Part shown: in pieces, positions 46,700 to 53,664 of the stretch
Layout: each line of letters begins with the position of its first letter
Position numbering within the stretch: the stretch's first letter is position 1
Assembly (NCBI RefSeq): GCF_913064665.1
Contig: NZ_CAJYBT010000023.1
Location: forward strand, 1-53,664
Length of the DNA stretch: 53,664 nt
Source of the DNA: an uncultured Thioclava sp.
Lineage (GTDB): Bacteria; Pseudomonadota; Alphaproteobacteria; Rhodobacterales; Rhodobacteraceae
Reading direction: 5' to 3'
Program-made: the position numbers and the translations under genes
The notes under the pieces: model-generated
The model's input: the letters and a program-made list of their open reading frames with translations, nothing else
What the model was told of the DNA's origin: nothing
The model's database searches: none

Positions 46700-46862
46700 C
46701 TACCCTAACGGGGTCGGGCGCCTGAGATCGTTATCCCTTCGGCGGGCGCATGCGGCGCCACTCTCCAGAGTCCTTTATTGAATGCGGTCCTTTTGCCTGA
46801 GAGTTTACCGGGGCGGTTGCTCCTTCGGCCCTGCGGATGTTGCCGCAGCGTCTCCCGTATCC
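46700..46862 (-). promoter_or_regulatory. Tandem glycine riboswitch
   Basis: In the minus-strand leader of gcvT two aptamers are recognisable. The first runs from ACGGGAGACGC through GGGCCGAAGGAGCAACC and CTCTCAGGCAAAAGGACCG, ending GGACTCTGGAGAG. The second reads CGCCGAAGGGATAACG and ATCTCAGGCG. These are the conserved glycine-riboswitch segments (GGAGA, CCGAAGGxGCAA, CTCAGGCAAAAGGAC). Glycine binding is expected to turn on the gcv operon. Boundaries are approximate. Confidence 0.9.
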
Positions 46863-46872
46863 AATACCCAAT

Positions 46873-46902
46873 CGCATAGCCGAGCCGCCACAGCCCTGAC
46901 AA
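46873..46902 (-). promoter_or_regulatory. Candidate gcv promoter
   Basis: On the minus strand TTGTCA (46902-46897) and TATGCG (46878-46873) are 18 bp apart, giving a start near 46866, just before the first aptamer. The -10 is weak, so the call is tentative. Confidence 0.45.
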
Positions 46903-47005
46903 GCCCAATTCGCCAGATACGGCAGTTTGGGGCAAAAAGCGACGCGGCGCAGGGCGTGAAACGCTTAAGGAACAAGCGCAGATATCCCCCGAATGCGCGG
47001 CGTGT

Positions 47006-47953
47006 TCAAATTTCGCTGACCGGGCATTGGCTCAGCAGGTTTTTGACATCGCGCGCCCTGCACAGCTCGGTTGCCGGCGAAGTGACCGCCGCCGACGCCC
47101 CCGCCGCGCCGTGACGCAACGCTTCGGGCAAGGGCTTGCCGCGCGCCAGTGCCAGCGTGAAGGCGGCCACGAAACTGTCGCCCGCGCCCACCTTGGACAC
47201 CACCGTCACCTTGGCGGCCTTGGCAAACCAACGCCCCTCGCGGGTGGCCAGCACATTGCCTTCAGATCCGCGCGCCACGATCACCGCATGGGCCAACCCG
47301 CGGCGCACCAGATCTTGGGCAAAGTCGGCGCTGTCGGCGCGGGTGGGCAAATCGCGCCCGGCCAGTTCCACCGCTTCCAACTCATCCATCCGCAGCAGAT
47401 CTGCGGGCTGGCATTTGCTCTCTAGCAGGTGGTGCAGCGCCTTGCCCGAGGTATCCAGAAACAGCTGCGCTTTCGTGCGCGCGATCTTGGCGGCAAGCCT
47501 TGCGGGAAAATCCACGGGAACGCCGGGGGGTTGGCTGCCCGACAGCACGACAATCCCACCTTCGGGGGCAGCGCGCGCAATCCGGGTAAGCGCCTTTGAC
47601 ACGTCGCGCTCGGACCAGTCGGGACCGGGCATGACAAAGCGAAACTGCTCGCCCGAGGTGGTGTCCGTGGCGGTCAGGCTGAGACGCGTTTCTCCCGGTG
47701 CTGGAAAGGGATAGACGCCGATACCCGCCTCGGCCAAAAGCCGCATCACCTTATCCCCGGTCGGGCCGCCCAGCGCCACAAAAGCGGTCGAATTCCCCCC
47801 GAGTGCAGCGATCGCACGGCTGACATTCAGCCCGCCACCGCCGGGATCAAAGACCGGGCGCGAGCAGCGCAGCTTGCGCTCGGGCAAGATATCTTTGGCT
47901 GAGGTCGCGACATCCACCGTCGGATTGAGAGTGATCGTTAGAATGGTCTGCAT
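47006..47953 (-). CDS. pfkB: PfkB-type sugar-phosphate kinase (phosphofructokinase-like)
   Basis: A 315-residue kinase closest in pattern to E. coli PfkB (6-phosphofructokinase 2): TITLNPTVDVATSAKDILPERKLRCSRPVFDPGGGGLNVSRAIAALGG and GEQFRFVMPGP, a stretch shared with PfkB, and GAGDSF with the catalytic Asp near residue 255. The KPN(Q/xx)E segment of PfkB is replaced by RMDELE, so kinetics or substrate may differ (1-phosphofructokinase and tagatose-6-phosphate kinase are alternatives). It stands alone, divergent from no obvious sugar operon. The start ATG at 47953 lies after GGAGCGTGCG. Confidence 0.88.
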   Translation of the reverse strand: MQTILTITLNPTVDVATSAKDILPERKLRCSRPVFDPGGGGLNVSRAIAALGGNSTAFVALGGPTGDKVMRLLAEAGIGVYPFPAPGETRLSLTATDTTSGEQFRFVMPGPDWSERDVSKALTRIARAAPEGGIVVLSGSQPPGVPVDFPARLAAKIARTKAQLFLDTSGKALHHLLESKCQPADLLRMDELEAVELAGRDLPTRADSADFAQDLVRRGLAHAVIVARGSEGNVLATREGRWFAKAAKVTVVSKVGAGDSFVAAFTLALARGKPLPEALRHGAAGASAAVTSPATELCRARDVKNLLSQCPVSEI

Positions 47954-48055
47954 CGCACGCTCCTTGGCAGGCGGATCGGGGGCCTGGTGGCGATCATGGC
48001 ACCTCGCAACAGCTGATCCAAGGGCGTTGCGCCCGCGTGCGTTCCCGAAAATGCA

Positions 48056-48088
48056 AAACGGGCCACACTTTCACAGTGCCGCCCGTTT
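48056..48088 (-). terminator. Terminator of the metallo-beta-lactamase-fold gene
   Basis: On the minus strand AAACGGGC ... GCCCGTTT form an 8-bp stem, with an inner CACT/AGTG pairing and a short T-run (TTTT) after. It lies between the kinase gene and the lactamase-fold gene, both on the minus strand, and ends the latter. Confidence 0.7.
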
Positions 48089-48126
48089 CACTCTTGAGTG
48101 CTTAGATCGCTTTCACGCGCCTTGGG

Positions 48127-49059
48127 TCAGACGCTCAACTGATAGCTGACCGGAACGAACCGATAGCCCGGCCCGGAGGTTTCCAGATAGCCCATGCCGG
48201 GAAAGGGCATGTGATAGCCGATGAAAGGCACCCTGTCGGCCGCGACCATGCCAAACAGCGATTTGCGCGTCGCGGCGGCCTGCGCCTTGTCCATGTCGAA
48301 ACGCACCTCCCAGTCGGGGCGTTGCAGCGACCAGACGTAGTGGTTTGCACTGTCCACCGCCAGAACCAGCGACTTGCCACCGCTTTCCACCATATAGGCC
48401 ATATGGCCCGGCGTGTGACCAAAGGCCTCGACCGCCGTGATCCCCGAAACGACCGACTCCCCGCCCTTGATAAAGGTGAACTGATCTTCGAGCGGGCGCA
48501 CCTTGGCCTCGAAGGTGTCATTGCCGGCCTTGGACCAATGATCGAACTCGACCTCGCCGGTGATATATCTGGCCTTGCTAAAGGTCGCCCCGCCCTCGCC
48601 CATCAGGCCGCCAATGTGATCGCCATGCATATGGGTGATCACCACCGTGGTGATATCATCGGTGCCATGACCGGCGGCCGCCAGGGCAGCAGCGGTGCCC
48701 TCGGGGCTAAGACCGGTATCGAACAAGATCTTTTCATCGCCCGCCTCGATCAGCGTTGGCGTGAAGAAATTCAGCGCCTTGTCGGCGGGAATAAAGGCCT
48801 CGGCCGACAGGGCATTGAAATCTTCAGGGCTGGCATTGGTGCCAAAGGTGCCCTGCGGATTGTCCAGCGGACGGGTGCCCGCCAAAAGCGTCGTCACCGT
48901 CATATCGCCCAATGTGACCCGCCGATAGGGCGGGATCGCGGGCGGGGCAGCGGCGACCGTCTGCGCTTGCGCCATGCTTGCCCCGAGCAAAGCGGGGGCG
49001 GCGGGCAAGGCTGCGGCGGCCATAAACGCGGTGCGGCGGGTGATAAGGGTCCTCGTCAT
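48127..49059 (-). CDS. Exported metallo-beta-lactamase-fold hydrolase
   Basis: A 310-residue protein with a signal peptide carrying a twin-arginine-like motif (ITRRTAFMAAAALPAAPALLGASMAQA). The metal motif is THMHGDHIGG (His143, His145, Asp147, His148), followed by HTPGHMAYMV and, later, IGYHMPFPGMGYLE. This is the MBL-fold class of broad hydrolases (lactonases, alkyl-sulfatase-like and others); a true beta-lactamase is unlikely from the motif context. GGAGAGACAG precedes the ATG at 49059. It has no operon partners. Confidence 0.88.
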   Translation of the reverse strand: MTRTLITRRTAFMAAAALPAAPALLGASMAQAQTVAAAPPAIPPYRRVTLGDMTVTTLLAGTRPLDNPQGTFGTNASPEDFNALSAEAFIPADKALNFFTPTLIEAGDEKILFDTGLSPEGTAAALAAAGHGTDDITTVVITHMHGDHIGGLMGEGGATFSKARYITGEVEFDHWSKAGNDTFEAKVRPLEDQFTFIKGGESVVSGITAVEAFGHTPGHMAYMVESGGKSLVLAVDSANHYVWSLQRPDWEVRFDMDKAQAAATRKSLFGMVAADRVPFIGYHMPFPGMGYLETSGPGYRFVPVSYQLSV

Positions 49060-49161
49060 CTGTCTCTCCAAATGGCTGAAAAACGATACGTCAAGAATCA
49101 CGCCTGCGCGCGGGGCGCAGACCTGATTATAGCACTGTAACGTATCCGTGAGCTGCTTGGT

Positions 49162-49575
49162 TCACTCCCACCAGCGATCAATTGCCGCGATATCGCCATC
49201 CGACCAGCCCAGATGATGCGCCAACTCATGCACGAAGACATGCGTGACCAGCACATCCAGCGTCACATCGCCCCGCGCAGCCCATTCATCGACAATCGCG
49301 CGGCGAAACAGCCAGATCACATCGGAATGCCCGCCCGGATCCATCACCGATTTCTGCGTCAGCGGCACCCCTTCATAGAGCCCGCTCAGCGCAAGGGGAT
49401 TGTCGATACCCAGATCGTCCAGCAGCGCATCGGGCGCGACATCCTCCACCCGGATCGCCACATCCTTGGCGGCGGCGGCAAATTCGGGCGGCAAGCTGGC
49501 ACGCGCAGCCATTGCCAAAGCCGCAATATCATCCAGACCGGGGGCCAGCACATCGGCCCAATCGCTTTGCTCCAT
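49162..49575 (-). CDS. Minimal zincin metallopeptidase-like protein
   Basis: A 137-residue protein with the zinc motif HELAHHLGWSD (His116, Glu117, His120 and a downstream Asp as third ligand), the signature of the short metallopeptidase family once called DUF1025. The rest is a small alpha/beta scaffold with a helix (HSDVIWLFRRAIVDEWA) before the motif. Function is unproven; most members are intracellular. GGAGGG lies about 5 nt before the ATG at 49575, favouring it over 49596. It is divergent from gltX. Confidence 0.88.
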   Translation of the reverse strand: MEQSDWADVLAPGLDDIAALAMAARASLPPEFAAAAKDVAIRVEDVAPDALLDDLGIDNPLALSGLYEGVPLTQKSVMDPGGHSDVIWLFRRAIVDEWAARGDVTLDVLVTHVFVHELAHHLGWSDGDIAAIDRWWE

Positions 49576-49674
49576 CGTACCCTCCAGAGCGGCCATACCC
49601 GCCACGCATAGCCCTTCATATGGACAAACGCCCCGCGCTATGAAAGAGCAGGCGCCAACTAGGAGTTGACCCCG

Positions 49675-51003
49675 ATGACCACCGTTACCCGTTTCGCCCC
49701 CTCGCCCACCGGCTATATCCATGTCGGCAATCTGCGCACCGCACTGATGAACTACCTGATCGCGCGCAAGACGGGCGGCACGTTCATCCTGCGCCTCGAC
49801 GACACAGATCAAGAGCGCTCGAAGCAGGAATATATCGATGCGCTCAAGGGCGATCTGGAATGGCTGGGCATCGAATGGGACCGCGAAGAACGCCAGTCGC
49901 TGCGCCTTGATCGCTACCGCGAGGTGGCTGAGGAATTAAAAGCTGCGGGCAAGCTTTATGAGTGTTTCGAAAGCCCGACCGAGCTGGATTTGAAACGCAA
50001 GAAGCAGCTCAATATGGGCAAGCCGCCGGTTTATGACCGCGCCTCGATGCATCTGTCTGAGGCCGACAAAGATGCCGCGCGCGCCGCTGGCAAGGATGGC
50101 TACTGGCGCTTTAAGCTGGAACTTGAGCGGATCGAGTGGGCCGATGGCATCTTGGGCGATCTGTCGATTGATGCGGCGTCGGTGTCGGACCCGGTGCTGA
50201 TCAAGGCCTCGGGTCAGGTGCTCTATACCTTTGCTTCGCCGGTCGATGACGCGGATATGGGCATCACCCATATCGTGCGTGGCGGCGATCACGTCACCAA
50301 TACCGCAACGCAAATCCAGATCATCGAGGCGATTGGCGGCAAGGTTCCCGCCTTCGCGCATCACTCGCTGCTGACCGGCCCGCAGGGCGAGGAGCTGTCC
50401 AAGCGTCTCGGCGCGCTCTCAATCCGCGATCTGCGCGCCAAGGGGATCGCCCCCGAAGCGCTGCTCAGCATGATGGCGCGCTTGGGCTCCAGCCAGCCGA
50501 TTGAGCTGCGCATGAGCATGGATGAGCTGGCCGAAGGATTTGAGCTCAGCCAGTTCGGCTCGGCCCCCACCAAATTCGACGCCGAAGACCTGATCCCGCT
50601 GACGCGCACGCGCAACCAGCACCTGCCCTTCGCGGTGGTCAAAGATCAAATCGCCGCCCTCGGCATTCCCGCCGAGCAGGCCGAGCAGTTCTGGGCCGTG
50701 GCCTCGCAAAATATCGACACGCTCAGCGATCTCGATCACTGGGCCGATCTGTGCCTGAACGGCGCCGAGCCGGTGATTGACCCCGAGGATGCCGATTTCA
50801 TCGCGCAAGCTATGACGATGCTGCCCGACGCGCCCTATTCCGAGACCACTTGGAAAGACTGGACCAGCGCCGTCAAGGACGCCACAGGGCGCAAGGGCAA
50901 GGGCCTGTTCATGCCGCTGCGCAAGGCCGTGACCGGTCAGGCGCATGGCCCCGACATGGGCAGCCTGATGCCGCTTTTGCACAAGGTGCGCGCGCGCGGC
51001 TGA
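49675..51003 (+). CDS. gltX: Glutamyl-tRNA synthetase
   Basis: A 442-residue class I aminoacyl-tRNA synthetase. The HIGH-type motif is FAPSPTGYIHVGNLRTALMN (HVGN at 16-19) and the KMSKS-type loop is EELSKRLGA (near 240). Its length places it with the shorter of the two GltX forms often found in alphaproteobacteria, which may prefer tRNA-Glu or tRNA-Gln; this cannot be decided here. AGGAG (49661-49665) is 9 nt before the ATG at 49675; an upstream TTG at 49666 is too close to it. Confidence 0.95.
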   Translation: MTTVTRFAPSPTGYIHVGNLRTALMNYLIARKTGGTFILRLDDTDQERSKQEYIDALKGDLEWLGIEWDREERQSLRLDRYREVAEELKAAGKLYECFESPTELDLKRKKQLNMGKPPVYDRASMHLSEADKDAARAAGKDGYWRFKLELERIEWADGILGDLSIDAASVSDPVLIKASGQVLYTFASPVDDADMGITHIVRGGDHVTNTATQIQIIEAIGGKVPAFAHHSLLTGPQGEELSKRLGALSIRDLRAKGIAPEALLSMMARLGSSQPIELRMSMDELAEGFELSQFGSAPTKFDAEDLIPLTRTRNQHLPFAVVKDQIAALGIPAEQAEQFWAVASQNIDTLSDLDHWADLCLNGAEPVIDPEDADFIAQAMTMLPDAPYSETTWKDWTSAVKDATGRKGKGLFMPLRKAVTGQAHGPDMGSLMPLLHKVRARG

Positions 51004-51053
51004 GGGCCCAAAGCATATTGCACGGGCCGCTTCATGCCCAAAGCGGTCGCATT

Positions 51054-51079
51054 TCCGCCTTGAGGTCCATCAAGGCGGA
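51054..51079. terminator. Hairpin downstream of gltX
   Basis: A perfect 10-bp stem TCCGCCTTGA / TCAAGGCGGA with a GGTCCA loop, 50 bp after the gltX stop. No T-run follows, so it is a possible Rho-type or stabilising 3' structure. Confidence 0.5.
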
Positions 51080-51126
51080 GGTGTCTCCAATTTGATAGAA
51101 TCATCTTTCATTGGGGGAGAGACGCA

Positions 51127-51402
51127 ATGATCACTTTGGAAGATGTTGAGGACATGTCTGCGCTAAGTCGTGCAGAAATTGACGCGCTGTCTGCGCATGA
51201 ACATATCAGCGCATACGATGCGACGCTGTTGGGCGAATACATGATGCACGTCCATCACGGACCGCAAAAAGTAAACGAGATGATTTGCGACGATATCCGC
51301 TCTGCTTTGCACGCGGACAACATAGATCAGGCGCGCGAATTATTTGCCGTCTTGCGCGCCTTTTTGGCCGAGAATCCAGAAGCGGCCCGCGGAGCAAGCT
51401 GA
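51127..51402 (+). CDS. Small acidic helical protein of unknown function
   Basis: A 91-residue protein, acidic and helical throughout: MITLEDVEDMSALSRAEIDALSAHEHISAYDATLLGEYMMHVHHGP, then an Asp-rich linker and a C-terminal helix. His-rich turn HVHHGP. There is no known domain that I recognise; similar short proteins occur in Rhodobacterales. GGGGGAGAGACGCA precedes the ATG. It stands alone between gltX and the ParA gene. Confidence 0.7.
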   Translation: MITLEDVEDMSALSRAEIDALSAHEHISAYDATLLGEYMMHVHHGPQKVNEMICDDIRSALHADNIDQARELFAVLRAFLAENPEAARGAS

Positions 51403-51520
51403 GAGTCAAAGCCCGACAAGTTCGAAATTGGGTCGCTGCACTGTTGCGCATCTTCGCCCAACCTCTCGCAGCCCGTTCACACCGTTTGGGGCCTTCCCAC
51501 GCTTGCCCGATTGAGCGACA

Positions 51521-51526
51521 TATAAT
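51521..51526 (+). promoter_or_regulatory. Perfect -10 hexamer before the ParA gene
   Basis: TATAAT exactly, 18 bp before the ATG at 51545. No good -35 was found at 16-18 bp. If used, the transcript would start near 51533 and be almost leaderless for the ATG start, with a ribosome-binding site for the internal TTG at 51575. Confidence 0.45.
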
Positions 51527-51544
51527 TCCCAAATCTATCGTGAT

Positions 51545-52210
51545 ATGACGTCCCCGCAGCAGCGAGGGAATCAGTTGGCGCATATCATCACGATCGCTCA
51601 ACAAAAGGGCGGAGCGGGGAAAACCACGCTCGCGGTCAATCTCGCCATCGCTTTTGCGAAACAAAATCAACGCGTGGCGATCCTTGATACCGATCCGCAA
51701 GGTTCGCTTGGTCGCTGGTTCATGACGCGGCGCGAATTGCTTGGCGATCCCGGCGTGGAATTTGCCACCTCCTCGGCTTGGGGCGTTGGCTATGAGTGCA
51801 CAAAACTGAGCGCTAACAATGACATCGTGATCATTGATACGCCGCCCAAGGTGGATAGCGATTTGAAACCTGCTCTGCGCGAGGCCGATCTGGTGCTTGT
51901 GCCTGTGGGGTCGTCGCTGGTCGATCTTTGGGCGACGGATGGCGTCGTGGATTTGGCGCAACGCGTCGACAAGACCTGCCTGATCGTGCTGAACCGCGTG
52001 AAATCGGGCACCCGCCTGGCCGAAGATGTGGCCGCCGCCGCTGCCGCCATTTCCTCTGAGGTCGCCACCATTACCCTTGGGCACCGCGTGGTCTATGCGG
52101 AGACCCTTGGACAAGGGCTAAGCGCGCTTGAGGCTGGCAAATCCGCCGCCACGGCCGAGGTGAACGCCCTTGCCGCCGAGATTTCGGCGTTGCTGGCCGC
52201 GAAAGACTAA
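51545..52210 (+). CDS. ParA/MinD-family ATPase
   Basis: A 221-residue deviant-Walker ATPase: Walker A KGGAGKTT, Walker A' ILDTDPQGSLGRW and VVIIDTPP-like IVIIDTPPK. Small stand-alone ParA proteins of this size position plasmids, chemoreceptors or other cargo. There is no ParB gene next to it. The start is uncertain: the ATG at 51545 has no ribosome-binding site, whereas TTG at 51575 has GAGGGA 5 nt upstream and gives a protein starting LAHIITIAQQKGGAGKTT, like many family members. Confidence 0.88.
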   Translation: MTSPQQRGNQLAHIITIAQQKGGAGKTTLAVNLAIAFAKQNQRVAILDTDPQGSLGRWFMTRRELLGDPGVEFATSSAWGVGYECTKLSANNDIVIIDTPPKVDSDLKPALREADLVLVPVGSSLVDLWATDGVVDLAQRVDKTCLIVLNRVKSGTRLAEDVAAAAAAISSEVATITLGHRVVYAETLGQGLSALEAGKSAATAEVNALAAEISALLAAKD

Positions 52211-52220
52211 CCCACTGCGC

Positions 52221-53664
52221 TTAGGATTCCGGTTCGCGCGGCTCAGGGCGGGCACGGCCATGGCCGGTATCGCGCCAGCGATTGACCATCGGATAGCGAC
52301 GATCCAGCCAGAACCCCTTGCGCGAGATGCGCGGCCCCGGCGCCGACTGAAAGCGTTTCCATTCCGCGATATAAAGCAGATGCTCGACCTTCTTGATCGT
52401 GTCGTGCTCAAAGCCGCGCGCCACCAGATCGACGACCGACGCATCATCTTCGACCAGCCCTTCAAGGATACCATCCAGCACCGGATAGGGAGGCAGGCTG
52501 TCATCGTCACGCTGATCGGGGCGCAGCTCGGCCGAGGGGGGCTTGTCGATAATGCTGGGCGGAATCACCTCGCCCGGCGCGCCCTTCATCCAGTCGCGAT
52601 GATTGGCATTGCGCCAGCGGCAGGTCTCGAACACGCGGGTCTTGTAGAGATCCTTGATCGGGTTGTAGCCGCCATTCATGTCGCCATAGATCGTGGCATA
52701 ACCCACCGCCATTTCTGACTTGTTGCCGGTGGTCAGCAGCATCTCGCCAAACTTGTTCGAGATCGCCATCAGCATCACGCCGCGCAGGCGCGATTGAATA
52801 TTCTCCTCAGTCACATCGGGCTTCGTGCCCGCCATCAGATGCGACAGCGCATCGTTCACCGCATCGCGCGCGCCGTCGATCTTGACCGTATCAAGGCGCA
52901 TGTTCTGACGTGTGGCCAGATCGGCAGCATCGTCAAGCGAGCCTTGCGAGGTATATTCCGAGGGCAGCATCACGCAATGCACGTTCTCCGCGCCCAGCGC
53001 ATCGGCGGCAATCGTGGCCACAAGCGCAGAGTCGATCCCGCCCGAAAGGCCCAGAACGACCTTGGAAAACCCTGATTTACCAAGGTAATCCGCCGTGCCC
53101 ATCACCATCGCGCGATAATCCTGCTCCCACTCGGAGGGTTGCGCATCATCGCGGCCCGACACACAGGCCCAGCCATCCGCCCCGCGTTCGAAATCGACGT
53201 GATCGACGATTTCATCGAAGGGCGCGAATTGCGCAGCCAACGCGCCGTGACGGTTGAGCACAAAGCTCGCCCCGTCAAAGACCTGATCGTCCTGCCCGCC
53301 TACAGCATTGAGATACACCAGCGGCAACCCGGTCTCGGTCACGCGCGCAACCATGTGGTTCATCCGCGTGTCCAGCTTGCCGCGATAGTAGGGCGAGCCA
53401 TTGGGCACGATCAAAATCTCGGCGCCTGTTTCAGCCAGCGTCTCGGCCACGTCGGGATGCCACGCATCTTCGCAGATCGGAGAGCCGATGCGCACCCCGT
53501 TGATCGCGTAGGGGCCCGAAATCGGGCCGACATCGAACAGCCGGTATTCGTCGAAAATGCCCTTATGGGGCAGCTCATGCTTGAGCATCCGCGCCAGCAG
53601 CTTTCCGTCTTTCCAGACCCAATAGGCGTTGTAATGACCGCTATCGTCCCAGAACGGCGCGCCA
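52221..53664 (-). CDS. nadE: Glutamine-dependent NAD+ synthetase (5' end outside window)
   Basis: Two-domain enzyme that makes NAD+ from deamido-NAD+ with glutamine as ammonia source. The glutaminase (nitrilase-like) part shows GSPICEDAWHPDVAE (nucleophile Cys) and IVPNGSPYYRGK. The synthetase part has the pyrophosphate loop LGLSGGIDSALVATIAADALG and TGNKSEMAVGYATIYGDMNGG. The reading frame continues in the right edge (NAYWVWKDGKLLARMLKHELP), so the N-terminal part, about 100 residues, is missing; the ATG near 53588 is internal. It converges on the ParA gene with a 10-bp gap. Confidence 0.95.
   Translation of the reverse strand, partial: GAPFWDDSGHYNAYWVWKDGKLLARMLKHELPHKGIFDEYRLFDVGPISGPYAINGVRIGSPICEDAWHPDVAETLAETGAEILIVPNGSPYYRGKLDTRMNHMVARVTETGLPLVYLNAVGGQDDQVFDGASFVLNRHGALAAQFAPFDEIVDHVDFERGADGWACVSGRDDAQPSEWEQDYRAMVMGTADYLGKSGFSKVVLGLSGGIDSALVATIAADALGAENVHCVMLPSEYTSQGSLDDAADLATRQNMRLDTVKIDGARDAVNDALSHLMAGTKPDVTEENIQSRLRGVMLMAISNKFGEMLLTTGNKSEMAVGYATIYGDMNGGYNPIKDLYKTRVFETCRWRNANHRDWMKGAPGEVIPPSIIDKPPSAELRPDQRDDDSLPPYPVLDGILEGLVEDDASVVDLVARGFEHDTIKKVEHLLYIAEWKRFQSAPGPRISRKGFWLDRRYPMVNRWRDTGHGRARPEPREPES

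Noticed and set aside
48127-49059. Antibiotic-resistance beta-lactamase
   Set aside because: The HxHxDH motif is common to the entire metallo-beta-lactamase fold; other features point to a generic exported hydrolase.

Overview
The window is GC-rich chromosomal DNA from an alphaproteobacterium, most likely of the Rhodobacterales. The support is indirect but consistent: a GAAC-N7-GAAC LexA-type box in front of uvrB, two FNR-type TTGAT-N4-ATCAA boxes, a stand-alone NDUFS4-like protein, a TRAP transporter, a short GltX, and many small proteins in styles common in that order. No tRNA, rRNA, IS element, phage gene or CRISPR array was found. Genes are tightly packed, with many ATGA stop/start overlaps.

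Layout. 1-5 kb: thrS, a cold-shock gene, an ArsC-like protein and lolD/lolC (lipoprotein release). 5-7.8 kb: small proteins and a Crp/Fnr regulator without iron-sulfur cysteines. 7.9-14.5 kb: a complete N-ATPase operon (atpD-C-Q-R-B-E-F-A-G, minus strand), the accessory F-type ATPase without a separate delta subunit; its b subunit has a delta-like tail. 14.7-17.7 kb: a divergent adaptor/permease/ATPase ABC exporter. The space between the two operons holds two near-consensus FNR-type boxes 30 bp apart, each about 41 bp from a plausible start site, suggesting shared low-oxygen control. 17.8-21.5 kb: a TetR-yqhD-curA-DJ-1 carbonyl/electrophile detoxification unit, with a 19-bp near-identical operator before tetR and before yqhD.

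21.6-30.9 kb is the most unusual region, a two-sided cluster of seven genes. Minus strand: a large Ser-hydrolase-like two-domain protein, a sulfatase with an RTX-like C-terminus and no signal peptide, a sulfotransferase-like protein and a DXD glycosyltransferase. Plus strand: a Ser-hydrolase-like protein, a formylglycine-generating enzyme, and another Ser-hydrolase-like protein. The three hydrolase-like proteins are paralogues of one family that I cannot name. The gene set looks like one for building or trimming a sulfated surface or extracellular glycan or ester.

30.9-42 kb: DEAD-box helicase, MYG1-like protein, NDUFS4-like protein, uvrB, small proteins, a secreted rhodanese and a TRAP transporter. 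42-47 kb: gcvT-gcvH-gcvP behind a tandem glycine riboswitch. 47-53.7 kb: pfkB-type kinase, exported metallo-beta-lactamase-fold protein, minimal zincin, gltX, a small acidic protein, a ParA-family ATPase and nadE, which runs off the right edge.

Coordinates were read by eye. Start codons marked uncertain (TTG/GTG cases) could shift. Family names rest on motifs and remembered family features, not on searches.
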